64,000 nucleotides of DNA from Vanrija pseudolonga (Eukaryota; Basidiomycota; Tremellomycetes; Trichosporonales; Trichosporonaceae), in the NCBI RefSeq assembly GCF_020906515.1, contig NC_085853.1, positions 1,798,001 through 1,862,000 on the forward strand, given 5' to 3'. A model generated the notes under the pieces. The model made no database searches and was not told the origin of the DNA. It was given only the letters and a program-made list of their open reading frames with translations. Of this stretch, positions 59,268 through 64,000 are shown piece after piece; the stretch's first letter is position 1, and every line of letters starts with the position of its first letter. Made by a program: the position numbers and the translations under genes.

Positions 59268-61271
59268 TTACTTCGCACCGCCAAACCGCGCCTCGGCCGC
59301 TCGTGCGCGCCGCTCGCGCTCAATCTGCATGCGCATCTCGGGGCTGAGTCCCGCAAGGGAACCTTCAGCACCGGTACGCCCACCGAGCTTCTGCGGGCCG
59401 GTCGGCACACCGAGGGACGCGAACGCTGACGACGGCGCCGGTGCTGGTGCTGGTTCAGGCGCCGCAGCGGCCTCCTCGGCGCGTGCCTTCTCGCGCTCGC
59501 GCATCTTGTCGCGCAGGCCGCGCCGCCGCTCCGCCTTCTTGGCGCCCTGCTCGGCCTCGGCCTCCTCGCTCAAGCCAGAGGGCACATGCGCCGCCTGCCA
59601 GTCGTACCATTCGGGATGGTCGTGCGCGACGCGGCGGAAGATGTTGCGGACGTTCTTGGTCGTGGCGTAATCGTATGCCCGCTTCGAGCCGTCGAGTGCG
59701 ACAGTTGGGTCGATGCGCGCCTCCGTAAGGAGGTATCGCACCACGTCCTCCTGCCCTGCGGTCACGGCGGTAGCCAGCGCCTCGGGCTTGACCTCGGTAG
59801 GATACCGCGAGACAAACGACTTGAGTGCGTCGAGGCGGCCCTTCTTGATCATGTCGACAAGGCGCTCTTGGCGGTCGAGGAGGGCCTGCTCCTCGGCTGA
59901 GAGCTTCGGGGCGGCAGGCACCGCCACCTTTTCTGGAGCAGTCACAGGCTTTGCCGTGGCCTGCTTCTTGGGCTGCAGAGACGCGATGTACGCGTCGTCC
60001 TGCGCCTGCAGTGCTTCCTGGGACAAGTGCGACACCTTGACCCGCACCAGCTCGTGCCACACACGGATGAGCTCCTGTTGTGTGGGTCGACGGGTGGGGA
60101 AGGGGAAGGAGCGTATCCTCTCGTCGTTCTTGCTCAACACGGCACCGTCGTACCCCCAGAAGCTCTTCTTGCCGTGTGTGCTCGCGCGGATGAAGATGCG
60201 CTCAGAGAGCTCGAGGTCCTCCTGCCATTCGGTCAAGAGGGCCCTGATCTCCTCCTGCAAAGCTTGTTCACCGTATCGACGGAGCATGGCACCGGCGGAC
60301 ACGGCCTTGGACTTTGCGTTGTCGTTGAGGCCCTGCGAGCCACCCTGCTTCTTACGGGCTGCATGTCAGCGAACACTCCACACTTGAAACCTACTAGTGT
60401 AGCGGTGGAAAGTCTTGTGCTTGTAGATGCGCAGCTCTCCTGCACCCTTGACGTCCTGCTTGTCACGAGGGCCGCGGGGGCGCAGCCCAACGACCATGCC
60501 GGCAAAGTGGCCACCAGCGACCATAAGCAGGGTGATACGGCGCTCCTCCTCGCCCTCAACGGGTGGGGACAGCTGCAACCTCTTCAGCTCGGACAGGTAG
60601 TCTCCAGCCGTGTCGAATGATGGGAGAAGCGCGCGGACAACACCGAGCTGGGTGTCGGCGGGAATGCCGAGCGATGCTGGGGGGTTGGTTGGCGTGAACC
60701 AAATGACGGCGGTACGCAGCTGGGCTCGCCGCCTACGATCCGCAAGCTCTGCCTCCTCGTCCGAGTCGACATCGTCGTCCTCCTTGTTGTTGTCCGTGAT
60801 CTTGGCCTTGTTCAGCAGCCGCGTAGTGAGCGACTGCGACGAGCCAGATGACGATGACGAAGCGGACCCCGAGATGCTCGAAACACCTGGCATGTCAGCC
60901 CCGCCCCCTCACAATTGCAACCCACCCTCAGCCATCTCGTCCCACACCTCGGCAGCCACCGCCTTGCCCTGCAGCTTGGCCTTGACATTGTACCGGTGCC
61001 AGTCGGACTTGAAGTGTTCTCGCTGGTCTTCGGGGGTCTCGAACGACGCGCCAGGGCATGCCTGGCAACCGAATCCGACGCCCGAGGGCGCAGCCGCCGC
61101 AGGTACGGCCGAGGGCTGCTTGGTCTCCTTATTGCTCACTGCATCGCCTGTGACTGGCTCGGGCGCTTGGGCCTGGATCGAACGAACCGTGAGCGACGCG
61201 AGGAGCTCGGGTGGGATGGAGAAAACGTTGAGCTGCCTGCTCAGGATTGATGAGTGCGCCTGTGCTCCCAT
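59268..61271 (-). CDS. VMS1: Vms1/ANKZF1 peptidyl-tRNA hydrolase of ribosome quality control
   Basis: Releases nascent chains from stalled 60S-peptidyl-tRNA complexes and works with Cdc48 at mitochondria. Exons 61271-60926, 60886-60395 and 60358-59268 encode 642 residues. A C2H2 finger (CQACPGASFETPEDQREHFK) sits near 70-95. The eRF1-like VLRF1 domain spans about 180-360 and contains the catalytic-loop sequence GGSQGLNDN, with the key Gln present, split from HRYT by a 36-base intron. Ankyrin repeats follow (LVDMIKKGRLDALKSF; AGQEDVVRYLLTEA), then a Glu/Arg/Ala coiled coil and a C-terminal Cdc48-binding VIM (RERRARAAEARFGG). Length equals yeast Vms1 (632). Divergent from calmodulin. Confidence 0.95.
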
Positions 61272-61824
61272 TACTGTTTGTTGGGGTGGGCGCGTGAGAT
61301 GGAGTAGATGAAGAAGTTGACCTCTTGCTGACCAATGCCGCGGTTTGCTTTATACGGCGGTGCAAAGTGAGTGAGTCGGTCGTCGATGAGTCTAGCAGCG
61401 GCGGCCAAAGATCCAAAAACTCGAATCAGATCACTCATCCCATCATCAAGCAAGCACCGACGTCACAAAGAGTCCAAGTCTTGCCGTCAAAAGGCTCCGT
61501 CCCTGTCCTGTCGGATCCGAGGCATGTCGCGTGGCATTGACCCTGAATTGAGCTGCACCGCAGCCAGGCCAGCGTCTGGCCGCCTGGCCGCCTGCATGCC
61601 AAAGTGTGACGCAGCGCCGTCGTTGGCTGAGAGACTCTGTTGCAGTGCTGGCGGCAACCAGCCAGCACCACCACGGCACCACCACCGCTACATAGCTCGA
61701 GCCAACGACACGTGAACTGGACCACCACACCAACAATTGACACCTCGCCTTCTCCACTTCTTCCAAGTCCACTTCCCCTTCTTCCTTTTTACATCAAACC
61801 ACCCTAATACCCAAAGCACACACA
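61272..61824. promoter_or_regulatory. Divergent intergenic promoter, VMS1 / calmodulin
   Basis: 553 bases hold both promoters. A pyrimidine-rich leader (61735-61800) precedes the calmodulin ATG. No specific factor site claimed. Confidence 0.45.
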
Positions 61825-63175
<1,351 letters not shown>

Positions 63176-64000
63176 ACGTCACCCACCCCGTCTGGCCTAT
63201 CAATAGCAACGACCGATACCCAACCATCACTCTTGTTTGGAAGCTCGTCGATGGTGATCTGACAAGAGGAGGGGGATGTGGTAGTGGAGGCGGCAATCAA
63301 TGTACATCGACTTGTTTCCCGAACAGTATGATAGTGGTGCACATGAATGAATCATGACCCGAGCGTCGTCGGCGGCGAAGCGGCGCAGCGGCGAGGCACT
63401 TGAGTCTGGCTTGCTGGTCCATTCCGAGCCTATCACGGCGCCGTGGGAATACGCCAGGGGCAAAAGGGATTAGGGGTCGTTTGTCGCAGCATTTGGCGTC
63501 GCCCTAAGGCGTGTGCCCCCTTGCATTGAACCTGTGGCGCAGTGAGGCAGGGAAGGGAGCGATTTTGAGGGGGCTTGAGTGACGTCAGAGTGAGGTGGTC
63601 TACTGTGCGTTGCAATGCGTGTGTTTCACTGTGCGCACCAACGAGTCCAAGTGTGGGTGTGTGACTTCGGTATCCAGGTCTGGGGTGCTACTGCCTCGAC
63701 TGCGGCGGTATGTGCAGGTATGCGGTCGTGCGGGCGTTCGGGCGTTTCATTCGCGCGTCGCTGGCAGGACCTGCTCACACTCCGCGGGGGGCGACAATCA
63801 CCTCCCCACGCAACGCGCTCGCTCGCTCCGCCGGCGCCCCGAAGTCCCCTCCCCTCGTCCCCCGTAGCCTAGATACGGCGTGTCAGAAGCACCATCAGCG
63901 TCACTGCTCCTCCTCCTCTGCCCCTGCGCCCACCCTAGTCACTAGTGAGGCACCTCTCCTCCTTGCGTCACAGGCTGGCTGCCATGGGACGCTGCGTGAT
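63176..64000. other. Right-end intergenic sequence, no supported gene
   Basis: 825 bases downstream of calmodulin. Frames such as 63595-63872 lack domain or splice support. Calmodulin's 3' untranslated region should occupy the first part. No repeat seen. Confidence 0.4.

Overview
The window is nuclear DNA of a GC-rich fungus. Almost every gene carries several short introns (about 36 to 120 bases) with GTRNGT-type donors and CTAAC or CTGAC branch sites just before the acceptor. Gene content is that of a basidiomycete yeast: complex I is present (NDUFV2), together with Hog1, an RNAi-type RNA-dependent RNA polymerase and a 5-cytosine DNA methyltransferase. I infer Tremellomycetes, most likely Trichosporonales; this rests on gene style, not on a database match.

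Layout. 1-9.1 kb: ATR/Rad3 checkpoint kinase (minus, kinase end cut off by the left edge), PAF1 (plus) and a secreted GH5 glucanase (minus). 10.8-16.9 kb: an SLC35F-type transporter, an unassigned XPG/FEN1-family nuclease and an RCC1-repeat mitochondrial protein. 17.2-25.4 kb: NDUFV2, ADE4 and VPS54. 25.4-29.2 kb: a compact BAH plus C5 DNA methyltransferase and a one-pass membrane protein. 30.6-37.6 kb: OPA3, HOG1, mitochondrial bL36 and mitochondrial PheRS. 38.3-43.8 kb: the RNA-dependent RNA polymerase. 44.2-55.1 kb: five co-oriented, mostly intronless genes that I do not recognise; they form two paralogue groups (A, B, C and D, E). 55.6-63.2 kb: a CCCH zinc-finger protein, VMS1 and calmodulin.

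Most genes are housekeeping and functionally unrelated, as usual in fungi. Exon models were built by hand from splice consensus, reading frame and family motifs. In every complete multi-exon model except gene B the coding length is a multiple of three and the join restores recognisable family sequence; B has two possible readings.

Two things stand out. First, two epigenetic-silencing enzymes, a DIM-2/DNMT1-type methyltransferase with every catalytic motif intact and an RdRP, lie within 18 kb. Second, the five-gene array has shared protein blocks and shared noncoding motifs between members, and looks like a fast-evolving, lineage-restricted family without a known function.
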